Shown here: positions 7,566 to 15,742 of the stretch, piece after piece
Layout of the letters: each line of letters begins with the position of its first letter
How positions within the stretch are numbered: the first letter of the stretch is position 1
Source of the DNA: Rickettsiales bacterium
Lineage (GTDB): Bacteria > Pseudomonadota > Alphaproteobacteria > Rickettsiales > UBA3002
Direction: 5' to 3'
Assembly: GCA_028281385.1 (NCBI GenBank)
Contig: JANQJY010000099.1
Coordinates: 1 to 38,048, forward strand
DNA length: 38,048 bases
Notes under the pieces: model-generated
Databases searched by the model: none
What the model saw: only the letters and a program-made list of their open reading frames with translations
What the model was told of the DNA's origin: nothing
Translations under genes and position numbers: made by a program

Positions 7566-9017
7566 TCACGCAGCATTACGCGCCTGTTTGAACATGGCAA
7601 GCGCTTTATCACGTTGCATGGCGTGATCCACAATCGCAGCCGGATAACCATATTTCCGGCATAACTCAGGCGACGGCTGATGAATCTGTTTGTTCTCCAC
7701 CTCTTTCAGTTCAGGCACATAACGTCTGATATAGGTTCCGTCCGGATCAAATTTCTTACTCTGCAGATATGGATTGAAAATACGAAAATAAGGCTGTGCA
7801 TCGGTGCCGGTAGACGCCGCCCACTGCCAACCACCATTGTTGGACGCCAGTTCATAATCCATCAGATACTGCGCAAAATGTTCCTCCCCCAACCGCCAGT
7901 CCATCAGCAAATCCTTGGTGAGAAAGCTGGCAACAATCATCCGCGCACGGTTATGCATCCATCCGGTGTCTTTCAGCTCGCGCATCGCCGCATCGACAAC
8001 CGGATAGCCGGTCTGCCCGTCCTGAAAAGCCTGCCACTGCGTCTCATCCCGTACCCAATTCAGTGCACCGCGATAGTGTGCCTGAAACTCATGCTCCACC
8101 ACCTCGGGAAAATGATGCAGAATCATCTGATAAAACTCGCGCCAGATCAGTTCATTGATCCAGCCGTCACTGCCATTGCCGGGGTGCTCTATCGCCAGGC
8201 GCAGGCATTCGCGCACCGATATCAGCCCAAACCGCAGATAAGGCGATAATCGGCTGGTTCCTCTATCATCTGAAAGTATATCTCGCCGGTCCTTATAATC
8301 TTTCAGACACTGCCCTACAAACTGTGATAACCGCTTCTGCACATCCTCAACATGCCAGAGGGGTTCTTCCACCAGTTCATAACCGATAACCTGCAGCATC
8401 GCTTCCGCACCGTCTGCCGGATCGATCACACATAGCGGTGTGCTGGAAATACGCGCATAGATGTCATCAAACGGCGCGAAGGGTTTACGGATATTCACTG
8501 TCCGTTCTGTCATATGTTGTTCCGTCAATACGGAACGCCAGCATTTCGCATAAGGCGTAAAAACCTTGTAAGGATCACCGCCCTCTTTGACCGCCTCTTC
8601 AGGATGCAGAATAACATGGTCTAACTGTTGCACAAACCGGCAGCCGGACAGCAGCGTTTGCTTCACCTGCCTGTCACGTGCTTTCGTCTCCGGTTCGAAA
8701 TCCTCTGCACTATAGACGCTACTCACCGGCAATATATCTGCCAATGCCGGTATGAGTTCCTTTGCATCGCCATACAAGACCAGCATCCCCGAATCATGCT
8801 GCCGTAACTGCTCATGCATCCGACAGAGTGTCCGTGCGATAAAGTTCAGACGCCGATCCTGTTTATTCGAGAAGCGCTGCAATATGGCCTTATCAAAAAT
8901 AAAAACCGGCTGAGTAGGCTCATCCTGCTGTAATGCGGCATGCAAGACTGCGTGATCATACAAACGCAACTCACGGCGAATCCAGGATAAAGAAAAAGAA
9001 TCCAACGACGTCGACAC
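7566..9017 (-). CDS. phrB: Deoxyribodipyrimidine photolyase
   Basis: This flavoenzyme uses blue light to split cyclobutane pyrimidine dimers. The 483-residue protein starts with the antenna domain motif LSWIRRELRLYDHAVL. The C-terminal FAD domain shows TGWMHNRARMIVASF, LTKDLLMDWRLGEE, and NNGGWQWAASTGTDAQPYFRIFNP (about 390-415), the class I CPD photolyase signature. The start is GTG 9017, 3 bases after the lipoprotein gene stop, with no clear Shine-Dalgarno. It belongs to the same minus-strand run as the LytM lipoprotein and the flippase-like gene. A cryptochrome-like role cannot be excluded. Confidence 0.95.
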   Translation of the reverse strand: MSTSLDSFSLSWIRRELRLYDHAVLHAALQQDEPTQPVFIFDKAILQRFSNKQDRRLNFIARTLCRMHEQLRQHDSGMLVLYGDAKELIPALADILPVSSVYSAEDFEPETKARDRQVKQTLLSGCRFVQQLDHVILHPEEAVKEGGDPYKVFTPYAKCWRSVLTEQHMTERTVNIRKPFAPFDDIYARISSTPLCVIDPADGAEAMLQVIGYELVEEPLWHVEDVQKRLSQFVGQCLKDYKDRRDILSDDRGTSRLSPYLRFGLISVRECLRLAIEHPGNGSDGWINELIWREFYQMILHHFPEVVEHEFQAHYRGALNWVRDETQWQAFQDGQTGYPVVDAAMRELKDTGWMHNRARMIVASFLTKDLLMDWRLGEEHFAQYLMDYELASNNGGWQWAASTGTDAQPYFRIFNPYLQSKKFDPDGTYIRRYVPELKEVENKQIHQPSPELCRKYGYPAAIVDHAMQRDKALAMFKQARNAA

Positions 9018-9020
9018 AGC

Positions 9021-9932
9021 CTAATTGGTCGAGGCCAGATCCTGCGGCAAGATCAGTTCAGGATCGACTGATGCCTCTCCACGGCGCATGCCGAAATGTA
9101 ATTGCGGCCGTTTTACATGACCGGTCGAGCCGACATAGCCGATCAGGTCGCCCTGTTTTAACTTATCACCTTTTTTTACCAGCAACTCACTGGCATGGCC
9201 GTAGGCCGTCATCCACTGATCCTTATGCAGCAGGATCGCCATATTGCCATAACCTTTCAATTTATTGCCGGCATAAATCACTTTGCCGCCTGCTGCCGCC
9301 CAGATAGGCTCTCCCTCACTCGCTTCAATATTAATGCCGTCATTGATCAATCCGTTCGGCTTAGGTCCATAGCGCGATAGAATCTGCCCGCGTACCGGCC
9401 AGATAAATACCGCTTCTTTCTTGTCGACCTCTACCGTCTTTTTCCGGACGTTGGTATAGACTTCCGGCTTGTCCGAGCGGCTTATCGATGCAAGCGCCGC
9501 CAGTTCGGACAACTCACGCATGGACGGCTTTGCCTTCTCTTTATGTTCTGACGCAGAATAGGTTACCAGCGTGACAGGCTCACTTTCGTCTCTCTTTTCT
9601 TCGATCTCAACGACTCTTATCGCTCTTTCAACTAGATCCGATTGTGCTGGCGCATCATCCACAGCGTTGACGGGTTCGTCCAACTCTTCTATCGCCACCG
9701 AAGGAACCGCTGCCCGCTCAGCATAGCTTGCTCTCTCTTCCTTGTATTTATGGGCTATCTCCGGATCAAGCGCATACTCACGCTGATCCTCCACCTCGAC
9801 TTCTGGCAGCATCCGCGCTTTGGACACCGGTCCTTCACGTCCGTAAAAGAACTGGCTGCGATCCACCACATCTGCTGCCTGCTGCGAACAGGCTGCTAAT
9901 ATCAGTAAAACCATTAACGAAAAACCACGCAT
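9021..9932 (-). CDS. nlpD: NlpD/LytM-family lipoprotein with degenerate M23 peptidase domain
   Basis: A 303-residue protein with a lipoprotein signal (MVLLILAAC, lipobox LAAC, Cys15). A long acidic middle region (about 20-175) has no LysM repeat that I can see, and a C-terminal M23 fold runs from about 180 (FIWPVRGQILSRYG) to 295. The usual H-x3-D zinc site is replaced (NDGINIEA), and the HLH motif reads QLHF. Zinc binding and peptidase activity are therefore unlikely. In E. coli NlpD, similar losses go with activation of cell-wall amidases during division. It lies downstream of pcm, as in many alphaproteobacteria. Confidence 0.85.
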   Translation of the reverse strand: MRGFSLMVLLILAACSQQAADVVDRSQFFYGREGPVSKARMLPEVEVEDQREYALDPEIAHKYKEERASYAERAAVPSVAIEELDEPVNAVDDAPAQSDLVERAIRVVEIEEKRDESEPVTLVTYSASEHKEKAKPSMRELSELAALASISRSDKPEVYTNVRKKTVEVDKKEAVFIWPVRGQILSRYGPKPNGLINDGINIEASEGEPIWAAAGGKVIYAGNKLKGYGNMAILLHKDQWMTAYGHASELLVKKGDKLKQGDLIGYVGSTGHVKRPQLHFGMRRGEASVDPELILPQDLASTN

Positions 9933-9957
9933 ACTGTTCTCTATGGGGTATTTACAG

Positions 9958-9984
9958 GAAAAAGTAAAGGCTGTGAGCGCCTTT
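9958..9984 (-). terminator. Weak terminator-like hairpin between pcm and the LytM lipoprotein gene
   Basis: A 6-bp stem (AAAGGC at 9966-9971, GCCTTT at 9979-9984) with a 7-base loop is followed on the minus strand by ACTTTTT. The stem is short, so read-through into the lipoprotein gene is likely. Confidence 0.4.
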
Positions 9985-9993
9985 CCTCACAAT

Positions 9994-10638
9994 TTATGCC
10001 ACGCCGGAGCATAAAGGGACGAACCGAACGGGCATCAGCAGTTCCTGATGATACGCCTCCCCGCGCTTGGTGATCTTGAGCAGCTCCTGCGCCGATGATG
10101 CGCTTTCGACCGGTACAACCATCATCCCACCGTCACGTAATTGATCGAGTAACGCAAGCGGCAGCTCTTCCGCCGCCGCCGTCACGATAATCCGGTCATA
10201 AGGTGCGGCCGCTTTCCAGCCCTCATTGCCGTCCGCCAGATGGGTGGTGATATTATGCAGTTTCAAACTTTCAAACAGTTTTGTTGCCTTTTCATGCAAG
10301 CCGCGGATGCGTTCTACCGTATGCACGCGCCGCACCAGCTTCGCCAATACTGCCGCCTGATAGCCAGAGCCGGTACCGATCTCCAGCACCATGTGCGACG
10401 GCTCCAGTTCCAGCGCTTCGGTCATGGTTGCCACCACCAGCGGCTGGCTGATCGTCTGGTCATGCGCGATCGGCAGCGCATGGTCCTCATAGGCCTGATC
10501 GACAAAGGAAGGCAGCACAAACTTTTCCCTCGGCACCTCGGCCAGTGCCTTCAGCACGGTCTCATCGCCAATGCCTTCCGCTCTCAGATGGGTTATCAAA
10601 CGCAGACGCGCTGCAGTAAAATCCGTCTCTTCCTTCAT
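9994..10638 (-). CDS. pcm: Protein-L-isoaspartate O-methyltransferase
   Basis: This enzyme methylates damaged L-isoaspartyl residues with S-adenosylmethionine so they can return to aspartate. The 214-residue protein has the family motifs VPREKFV (about 34-40), DQTISQP-VVATMTE, the SAM-binding VLEIGTGSGYQAAVLA (about 78-93), and DRIIVTAAAEELP. The length is normal. Its ATG overlaps the surE stop by 4 bases (ATGA), so translation is coupled to surE, the usual partner of pcm. Confidence 0.96.
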   Translation of the reverse strand: MKEETDFTAARLRLITHLRAEGIGDETVLKALAEVPREKFVLPSFVDQAYEDHALPIAHDQTISQPLVVATMTEALELEPSHMVLEIGTGSGYQAAVLAKLVRRVHTVERIRGLHEKATKLFESLKLHNITTHLADGNEGWKAAAPYDRIIVTAAAEELPLALLDQLRDGGMMVVPVESASSAQELLKITKRGEAYHQELLMPVRFVPLCSGVA

Positions 10639-11408
10639 GCTGCCGCCACTACATCGAAGGCTTCGCGTATGGTTTCCAGCGAGCGGTAATTCGTCAGATC
10701 CAGCATCAGCGGCGTCACCGTCACATAGCCCTGCTTCAGCTGCATATAATCCGCACCCGGATGATCGTCATACGGCTCATCGCATGGTCCGCCGATCCAG
10801 AAATAGGGCCGCCCTTTCGGGTCTTCGCGCCGTTCGAGCTTTTCCCCGATCTTGCGTCGCCCCTGCGGACAAACCTTAATGCCCTGAATCTCCGGCTCGG
10901 GCAGGCCCGGAAAATTAATATTGATCAGATTGCCCTTCGGCCAGCCGACAGCGAGTAATTTACGCACAAGATCAGGGGTAATGGCCTTGGGCGCGTCCCA
11001 TTCCACATGCTCCGGATCATGATATTTGGTACTCAGCGCAATGGATGGAATATCGAGCAGCGTGCCTTCCATGGCCGCGGCAATCGTGCCGGAATAGGTC
11101 ACATCCTCCGCGACGTTCAGACCACGGTTAATGCCGGATAACAGCAGATCAAACTTCCGCTCGGTCTGAATCTGCAGCGTCGCCATCAGCACGCAGTCGG
11201 TCGGCGTGCCCTGTACGGCATAATGCCGCTCATCAATCCGACGCATGCGCAACGGCTCATGCATGGTGATCGAATGGCCCGCCCCGCTCTGTTCCGACTC
11301 GGGTGCAACCACCCACACATCATCCGAAAGTTCCCGCGCGATGGATTCAAGCACGCGCAGTCCTTCAGCGTGAATACCGTCGTCATTGGTCACTAATATT
11401 CTCATCAT
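10635..11408 (-). CDS. surE: 5'/3'-nucleotidase SurE
   Basis: SurE removes phosphate from nucleoside monophosphates and acts in stationary-phase survival. The 257-residue protein starts with ILVTNDDGIHAEGL, whose two Asp residues bind the metal. It also has the loop PESEQSGAGHSIT and the motif LSGINRGLNVAEDVTYSGTIAAAMEG. Two ATG codons are adjacent (11408 and 11405); the exact start is uncertain by one codon. A palindromic repeat (B) separates it from the GIY-YIG gene upstream. Confidence 0.97.
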   Translation of the reverse strand: MMRILVTNDDGIHAEGLRVLESIARELSDDVWVVAPESEQSGAGHSITMHEPLRMRRIDERHYAVQGTPTDCVLMATLQIQTERKFDLLLSGINRGLNVAEDVTYSGTIAAAMEGTLLDIPSIALSTKYHDPEHVEWDAPKAITPDLVRKLLAVGWPKGNLININFPGLPEPEIQGIKVCPQGRRKIGEKLERREDPKGRPYFWIGGPCDEPYDDHPGADYMQLKQGYVTVTPLMLDLTNYRSLETIREAFDVVAAA

Positions 11409-11426
11409 TTATTTTCTTTTCTGTCT

Positions 11427-11511
11427 TAGATCCCTCCACAGCTACGCTGCGTTCGGGATGACGGTTACTGTGTACGTCATTCCGAACGAACCATAGGTTC
11501 GGAGGAATCTA
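11427..11511. repeat. Palindromic intergenic repeat B (between GIY-YIG gene and surE)
   Basis: The element folds end to end. TAGATCCCTCC (11427-11437) pairs with GGAGGAATCTA (11501-11511) with one mismatch. Inside, TTCGGGATGACG pairs with CGTCATTCCGAA (11476-11487), also with one G-T type mismatch. It lies within the 126-base gap 11409-11534, which holds no gene. Confidence 0.75.
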
Positions 11512-11534
11512 TTATCAAGTTCCATAAAGACACT

Positions 11535-11822
11535 TTAAAGGAGTTCCACATATAAATCCTTCCATTCGGGATTTTGTGCCTCAATAAGTGCATTCTTTTT
11601 CTCTCTACGGTAAGCTTTAACCTGTTTTTCCCGGTTAATAGCCGCTTCCATCGTCTCTGCCTGTTCGTAATACATCAGATATTTACATTGATAGCATTTA
11701 CTAAAGCCCTCAATCATCCTTTCCTTATGTTGATAGATACGCTTAATAAGATCAGAGGTTACGCCCACATATAAGACGCTACGGGTATAATTTGTGATAA
11801 TGTATATTGCAGGTGACCTCAT
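11535..11822 (-). CDS. GIY-YIG nuclease family protein
   Basis: A 95-residue single-domain protein. AIYIITN and LYVGVT form the GIY and YIG strands, the Arg of [10 protein letters not shown] and a conserved Glu ([13 protein letters not shown] region) complete the active-site pattern, and it ends with NPEWKDLY, typical of the UPF0213/YhbQ-like group. Small stand-alone members are widespread; their substrate is mostly unknown. The start codon overlaps the serS stop by 4 bases, and the GAGGTGAA before it lies inside serS, so its translation depends on serS. It interrupts the usual serS-surE order. Confidence 0.88.
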   Translation of the reverse strand: MRSPAIYIITNYTRSVLYVGVTSDLIKRIYQHKERMIEGFSKCYQCKYLMYYEQAETMEAAINREKQVKAYRREKKNALIEAQNPEWKDLYVELL

Positions 11823-13096
11823 TTCACCTCAATTACCTTCATGCCTCCCATATAAGGCTGCAATACCTCCGGTATGGCAATCGAACCGTCGGCCTGCTGA
11901 TAATTCTCCATCACCGCGATCAGCGCCCGACCGACTGCCACGCCGGAGCCATTCAGCGTATGTACAAATAACGGATGTTTTTCGCTTTCCCGGCGCATAC
12001 GCGCGTTCATCCGCCGCGCCTGAAAATCGCCACAATTCGACAGGCTGGAAATCTCGCGGTAACAATCCTGTCCCGGCAGCCACACCTCGATATCATAGGT
12101 TTTCTGCGCGCTGAAGCCGGTATCACCGCAGCACAACACCATTACGCGATAGGGCAACTCCAACTTCTGCAAGACCTTTTCGGCACAGGCGAGCATTTCC
12201 TCATGCGCCTGTTGTGAGGCTTCCGGCACGGTGATATTCACCAGCTCCACCTTGGTGAATTGATGCAGGCGAATCATCCCGCGCGTATCTTTCCCTGCCG
12301 AGCCCGCTTCCGAGCGAAAACACGGTGTCAGCGCCGTATATTTTCGCGGCAGATAATCCTCTTCCACAATATGCCCGGCCACGATATTGCTCAGCGGCAC
12401 TTCGGAGGTCGGGATCAGATAATGATCATTCGTGGTTTTGAAAACATCTTCTTCGAATTTCGGTAGCTGGCCGGTACCATACAGCGCATTGGCACGCACC
12501 AGCAACGGCGGTGAGACCTCGGTATAGCCATGTTCCTGCGTATGCAAATCGAGCATGAACTGCGACAGCGCTCGCTCAAGCCGTGCGAGCGGACCGTGAA
12601 GCAATACAAAGCGCGCACCAGACATGTTCGCCGCCGTCTCAAAATCCATTCCATCAACACCCTCACCGAGCGCGACATGATCTTTTACCTCAAAATCGAA
12701 CGGCTTCGGCGTACCCCACAGCGATTTCTCAGCATTCGCCGCTTCATCTTCACCGTCCGGTACATCCTCAGCGAGGATATTGGGCAATACTGATAATGCC
12801 TGCGTAAGCGGCCCATCACCTTCAATGGCCTCTTTCATCTGCGCTATCTGCGTTTTAATCTCCCCTGCACGCTGCATCGCAGCTTCAGCCTCGTCATGCT
12901 TGCCCTGCCCTTTAAGCGCGCCGATCGACTTCGCTACCTGGTTGCGCTCGGTTTCCAGTTCCTGCATCTGCGTAATCTGCACACGACGTTCTTCGTCGAG
13001 TTTCAGCAATACCTCGGCCTGCGGCGCCAGTCCGCGCCGCTTCATCGCCGCATCGAATGCGTCCGGATGCTCGCGTATCCATTTGATATCATGCAT
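11819..13096 (-). CDS. serS: Serine--tRNA ligase
   Basis: This class II synthetase charges tRNA-Ser (and tRNA-Sec where present). The 425-residue protein has the N-terminal two-helix coiled-coil arm (about 30-105) that grips the tRNA. Motif 2 reads [25 protein letters not shown] and motif 3 reads [18 protein letters not shown] near the C-terminus. The length is normal. Its start overlaps the tatC stop by 8 bases, and its stop overlaps the GIY-YIG gene. Confidence 0.97.
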   Translation of the reverse strand: MHDIKWIREHPDAFDAAMKRRGLAPQAEVLLKLDEERRVQITQMQELETERNQVAKSIGALKGQGKHDEAEAAMQRAGEIKTQIAQMKEAIEGDGPLTQALSVLPNILAEDVPDGEDEAANAEKSLWGTPKPFDFEVKDHVALGEGVDGMDFETAANMSGARFVLLHGPLARLERALSQFMLDLHTQEHGYTEVSPPLLVRANALYGTGQLPKFEEDVFKTTNDHYLIPTSEVPLSNIVAGHIVEEDYLPRKYTALTPCFRSEAGSAGKDTRGMIRLHQFTKVELVNITVPEASQQAHEEMLACAEKVLQKLELPYRVMVLCCGDTGFSAQKTYDIEVWLPGQDCYREISSLSNCGDFQARRMNARMRRESEKHPLFVHTLNGSGVAVGRALIAVMENYQQADGSIAIPEVLQPYMGGMKVIEVK

Positions 13097-13871
13097 TGCC
13101 CGCCTCTTTCATCTTTGTGGCCGCGTGATAGCGCTTTTCCATGACGCCCGCGCTGAGGATGGCCAGTTCATAAAGCAGATACAGCGGAATGAAAAGAGCA
13201 ATCTGGCTAATGATGTCCGGCGGTGTGAGCAGCGCTGCCGCAGTAATGATCGCTACCACCGCATATTTGCGGCTCCCGCGCAGACGCGCCGTTGAAACCA
13301 GCCCGACACGCGCCATCAGTGTCAGCACTACCGGCAACTGGAACGACAGACCGAAGGCGAACAAAATCTGAATGGCCAGCGACAGATACTCCCCGACTTT
13401 GGCTTCCAACTCAATCGGCAGACCGACCGCCCCGCCCGGCGATTCAAAGCCGATAAAAAACTGCCAGGCCATCGGCAGCACGCCGAAATAGGCCAGCGCC
13501 GCTCCGGCGAAAAACAGCACGGGTGAAATAATCAGATACGGTGCCAGCACGTGCTTTTCACGCTTATACAGCCCCGGTGCCAGAAACAGATAGGCCTGTG
13601 TCGCCCAGATCGGAAAGGAGACAAACAACGCGCTATAGGCCGCCAGCTTGATATAGGTGAAGAAGGTTTCGGTCAGGCTGGTGTAAATTAATCGCTTGTT
13701 CCCGCCACTGTCACCAAAAGCAATCGCCAGCGGCTCGGCGATAAAAGCGTAAATCTCCTCTACTACCAGATAGCAGCCAATAAAAGCGATGAACCAGGCG
13801 ATCACGCTCACGGTCACACGATAGCGCAACTCGCGCAAATGCTCGATCAGCGGCGCCTGGGACTGCGCCAT
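13089..13871 (-). CDS. tatC: Sec-independent protein translocase TatC
   Basis: TatC is the signal-peptide receptor of the twin-arginine pathway, which exports folded proteins. From ATG 13871 the product is 260 residues ([19 protein letters not shown]), with the conserved HLRELR motif at once, about six membrane helices, and the conserved [14 protein letters not shown] loop near residue 105. The open frame runs further up, but ATG 13871 has GAGGA at a good distance and gives the usual TatC length; upstream starts would lie inside tatB. The tatB stop is 7 bases upstream. Confidence 0.96.
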   Translation of the reverse strand: MAQSQAPLIEHLRELRYRVTVSVIAWFIAFIGCYLVVEEIYAFIAEPLAIAFGDSGGNKRLIYTSLTETFFTYIKLAAYSALFVSFPIWATQAYLFLAPGLYKREKHVLAPYLIISPVLFFAGAALAYFGVLPMAWQFFIGFESPGGAVGLPIELEAKVGEYLSLAIQILFAFGLSFQLPVVLTLMARVGLVSTARLRGSRKYAVVAIITAAALLTPPDIISQIALFIPLYLLYELAILSAGVMEKRYHAATKMKEAGNA

Positions 13872-13878
13872 GGTTTCC

Positions 13879-14208
13879 TCATCCTCCGTCATCATCCGCC
13901 TGTTTCTTCTTATTGTTCTTTTTACTGCTGTCGATATCGTCCAACTCGGAAATATCAAAAATTTCCTGATAGTCGCCATTCTGGTCGATGATATATTTCG
14001 CGCCGTCCTTCAGTTCGCTCTTCAGCGTCTTCACGCCAGACTCATCCATAGCCTTGTCCATCTCCGAGGTAATATCGGCGATGGCCGCGCGAATTTGTTG
14101 AAATAATTGCATTAATGATCGAAACAGCTTCGGCAGATCCTCCGGCCCGATGACCAGAAGACCAACAATGCCGATCAACAACAGTTCGATAAGTGACAGT
14201 TCAAACAT
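13879..14208 (-). CDS. tatB: Sec-independent protein translocase TatB
   Basis: A 109-residue protein with one N-terminal membrane helix (LSLIELLLIGIVGLLVIGPEDLPKLF; the E and GPEDLP are typical of TatB), an amphipathic helix to about residue 60, and a charged tail rich in Lys and Asp. TatB binds TatC to form the substrate receptor. The ribosome binding site GGAGG lies at 14215-14219, directly at the edge of repeat C, 6 bases before ATG 14208. Confidence 0.93.
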   Translation of the reverse strand: MFELSLIELLLIGIVGLLVIGPEDLPKLFRSLMQLFQQIRAAIADITSEMDKAMDESGVKTLKSELKDGAKYIIDQNGDYQEIFDISELDDIDSSKKNNKKKQADDDGG

Positions 14209-14219
14209 GTCATCCCTCC

Positions 14220-14453
14220 GTCATCCTCGGACATCGAGGCAATAAGAAAATGATCCGGTGAATCATTTTCTTGCCGAGAGCAAGGAGGCGTTTTGATCCG
14301 GGGACCCGGCGTCGCCAGAGCAACGCTCCTGCTTTGCCAAGGCGCGTCCACGACTCGTTTGTCAGGAGACAAACGATGTCAAAAATGCCTCCTGGCATTT
14401 TTAACCTAGATTCCCCTATGATTTTTTCTCCTGAAAAAATCCAGGGAATGACA
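14220..14453. repeat. Palindromic intergenic repeat C inside the tat operon
   Basis: This 234-base element fills the gap between tatA and tatB. It starts GTCATCCTCGGACA, as repeat D does, and ends GGGAATGACA. Hairpins: 11-bp arms at 14244-14254 and 14262-14272; 9-bp arms around AGGA at 14355-14376; 9-bp arms around TCCT at 14381-14402; 9-bp arms around TCCT at 14420-14441, flanked by ATTCCC (14410-14415) and GGGAAT (14444-14449). No gene is seen in it. Confidence 0.85.
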
Positions 14454-14464
14454 ATACATTAGCA

Positions 14465-14707
14465 TTATGCATCGGTGTTATCTTTGTCTTTTTTGGCGCT
14501 GTCCGTTACATCCACCGCATCTTCGCCGGAGTCTCTGGTGAGTTTCTTCGCCTCATCCTCTTCGCTTTTCTCGTCCCCTTTCAGCCCGTCACGCAGTGAG
14601 CGCACGCCTTTACCGACATCTCCCATCACCCGCGGCAATTTGCCCGCACCGAAAATGACGAACACGATGACCAGAATTAGTACCAGTTGCCAGATGCCTA
14701 TACTCAT
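14465..14707 (-). CDS. tatA: Sec-independent protein translocase TatA
   Basis: An 80-residue protein with a short N-terminal membrane helix (IWQLVLILVIVFVIF), the FGAGKLP hinge, an amphipathic helix (VMGDVGKGVRSLRDGLKG) and an acidic-basic tail. TatA multimers form the translocation pore or weaken the membrane. GGAG lies 7 bases before ATG 14707. nagZ is 15 bases upstream, where scpA and scpB stand in many alphaproteobacteria. Repeat C separates it from tatB. Confidence 0.95.
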   Translation of the reverse strand: MSIGIWQLVLILVIVFVIFGAGKLPRVMGDVGKGVRSLRDGLKGDEKSEEDEAKKLTRDSGEDAVDVTDSAKKDKDNTDA

Positions 14708-14722
14708 CTCTGTCTCCTACCG

Positions 14723-15739
14723 TTATGCTGCATCGCGCCCTGTTATCAGCGACGCATATTCCGCGCGCAATGCTTCCATGTCCATATCCCGCTTATCCTT
14801 TATCATGGAAAAGGCACGCGTCACACGTTTTTTTGCATGCTCCGTCAATTCCGGCGTATGCGCCGCCACCTGCCGGCGTTGCTCCAACGTCGCATTGCAC
14901 AGCAACACCACATCGCATCCGGCGACAATAGTCTGTTCTGCCAATGTTCCCAACTCGCCTTTCAGTGCCTTCATGGTGATATCATCACTCATCAGCAGCC
15001 CGTCAAACCCGATTTCATTACGAATAAGATCAATCACCGCTTTTGACAGAGTCGCCGGTTGCGTTTTATCGAAAGCGTCATAAACGATATGCGCCGTCAT
15101 CGCCATCGGCGCATCGGCCAGCGCCTTAAAGGGTACGAAATCCTGTTCCCGAAGTACAGCCGCCTCTTCTTTCACGACCGGCAGTTCTTCATGGCTGTCC
15201 ACCAGCGCACGGCCATGACCGGGAATATGCTTGATCACTGGCGACACACCGCCCTCCATCAACCCGTCACACACCGCACGCGCCAGCGGTATGATTGACT
15301 CAGCCTGTGCACCATAGGCACGATCACCAATAATCGCATGCGCGCCATCCACCCTTATATCCAGCACCGGCGCGCAATCAACAGTGATGCCGAGTGCCGC
15401 CAGCTCACAAGCCATTAAACGAGCGTTCAGATAACAGGCACGCACGGCATTCATTTCATCACTGCAAAAATATTCGGCAAAAAAACCGGCCGGTGGAAAT
15501 TCCGGCCAGTGCGGCGGTTTCAAGCGCGCCACACGCCCGCCCTCCTGATCGATCAGAATGGGAACGTCATTATGCTCAACACACTCTTTAAGGGACTGAA
15601 CCAGTGCTTTCACCTGTTCCGGCGATTTACAGTGACGCTGAAACAGGATAAACCCCAGCGGCTGGATATCCTGAAAAAACGACCACTCTTCTTCGGACAG
15701 TTCCGGTCCTTCACAATCGAGTATCAATGCTTTGGGCAT
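14723..15739 (-). CDS. nagZ: Beta-N-acetylhexosaminidase (glycoside hydrolase family 3)
   Basis: NagZ cleaves N-acetylglucosamine from anhydro-muropeptides in cell-wall recycling, in the cytosol. The 338-residue single-domain enzyme has PILIDQEGGRVARLKPPHWPEFP-like sequence near residue 60, the signature KHIPGHG (about 164-170) with the catalytic-loop His and Asp (DSHEELP), and the nucleophile Asp in LLMSDDITMKAL. The start is taken as ATG 15739; the frame also allows TTG 15742. It begins 3 bases after the SPOR gene stop, with little Shine-Dalgarno, so coupling is likely. Confidence 0.95.
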   Translation of the reverse strand: MPKALILDCEGPELSEEEWSFFQDIQPLGFILFQRHCKSPEQVKALVQSLKECVEHNDVPILIDQEGGRVARLKPPHWPEFPPAGFFAEYFCSDEMNAVRACYLNARLMACELAALGITVDCAPVLDIRVDGAHAIIGDRAYGAQAESIIPLARAVCDGLMEGGVSPVIKHIPGHGRALVDSHEELPVVKEEAAVLREQDFVPFKALADAPMAMTAHIVYDAFDKTQPATLSKAVIDLIRNEIGFDGLLMSDDITMKALKGELGTLAEQTIVAGCDVVLLCNATLEQRRQVAAHTPELTEHAKKRVTRAFSMIKDKRDMDMEALRAEYASLITGRDAA

Positions 15740-15742
15740 CAA

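Noticed and set aside
14381-14402. Rho-independent terminator after tatA
   Set aside because: The hairpin is A-T rich with only three G-C pairs, and a T run is present on both strands as part of the palindrome. It is better explained as part of the repeat family, although some termination is possible.
14220-14453. Repeat C as a CRISPR array or small RNA gene
   Set aside because: There is no regular repeat-spacer pattern; the hairpins have different arms and uneven spacing, and no promoter was seen in it.
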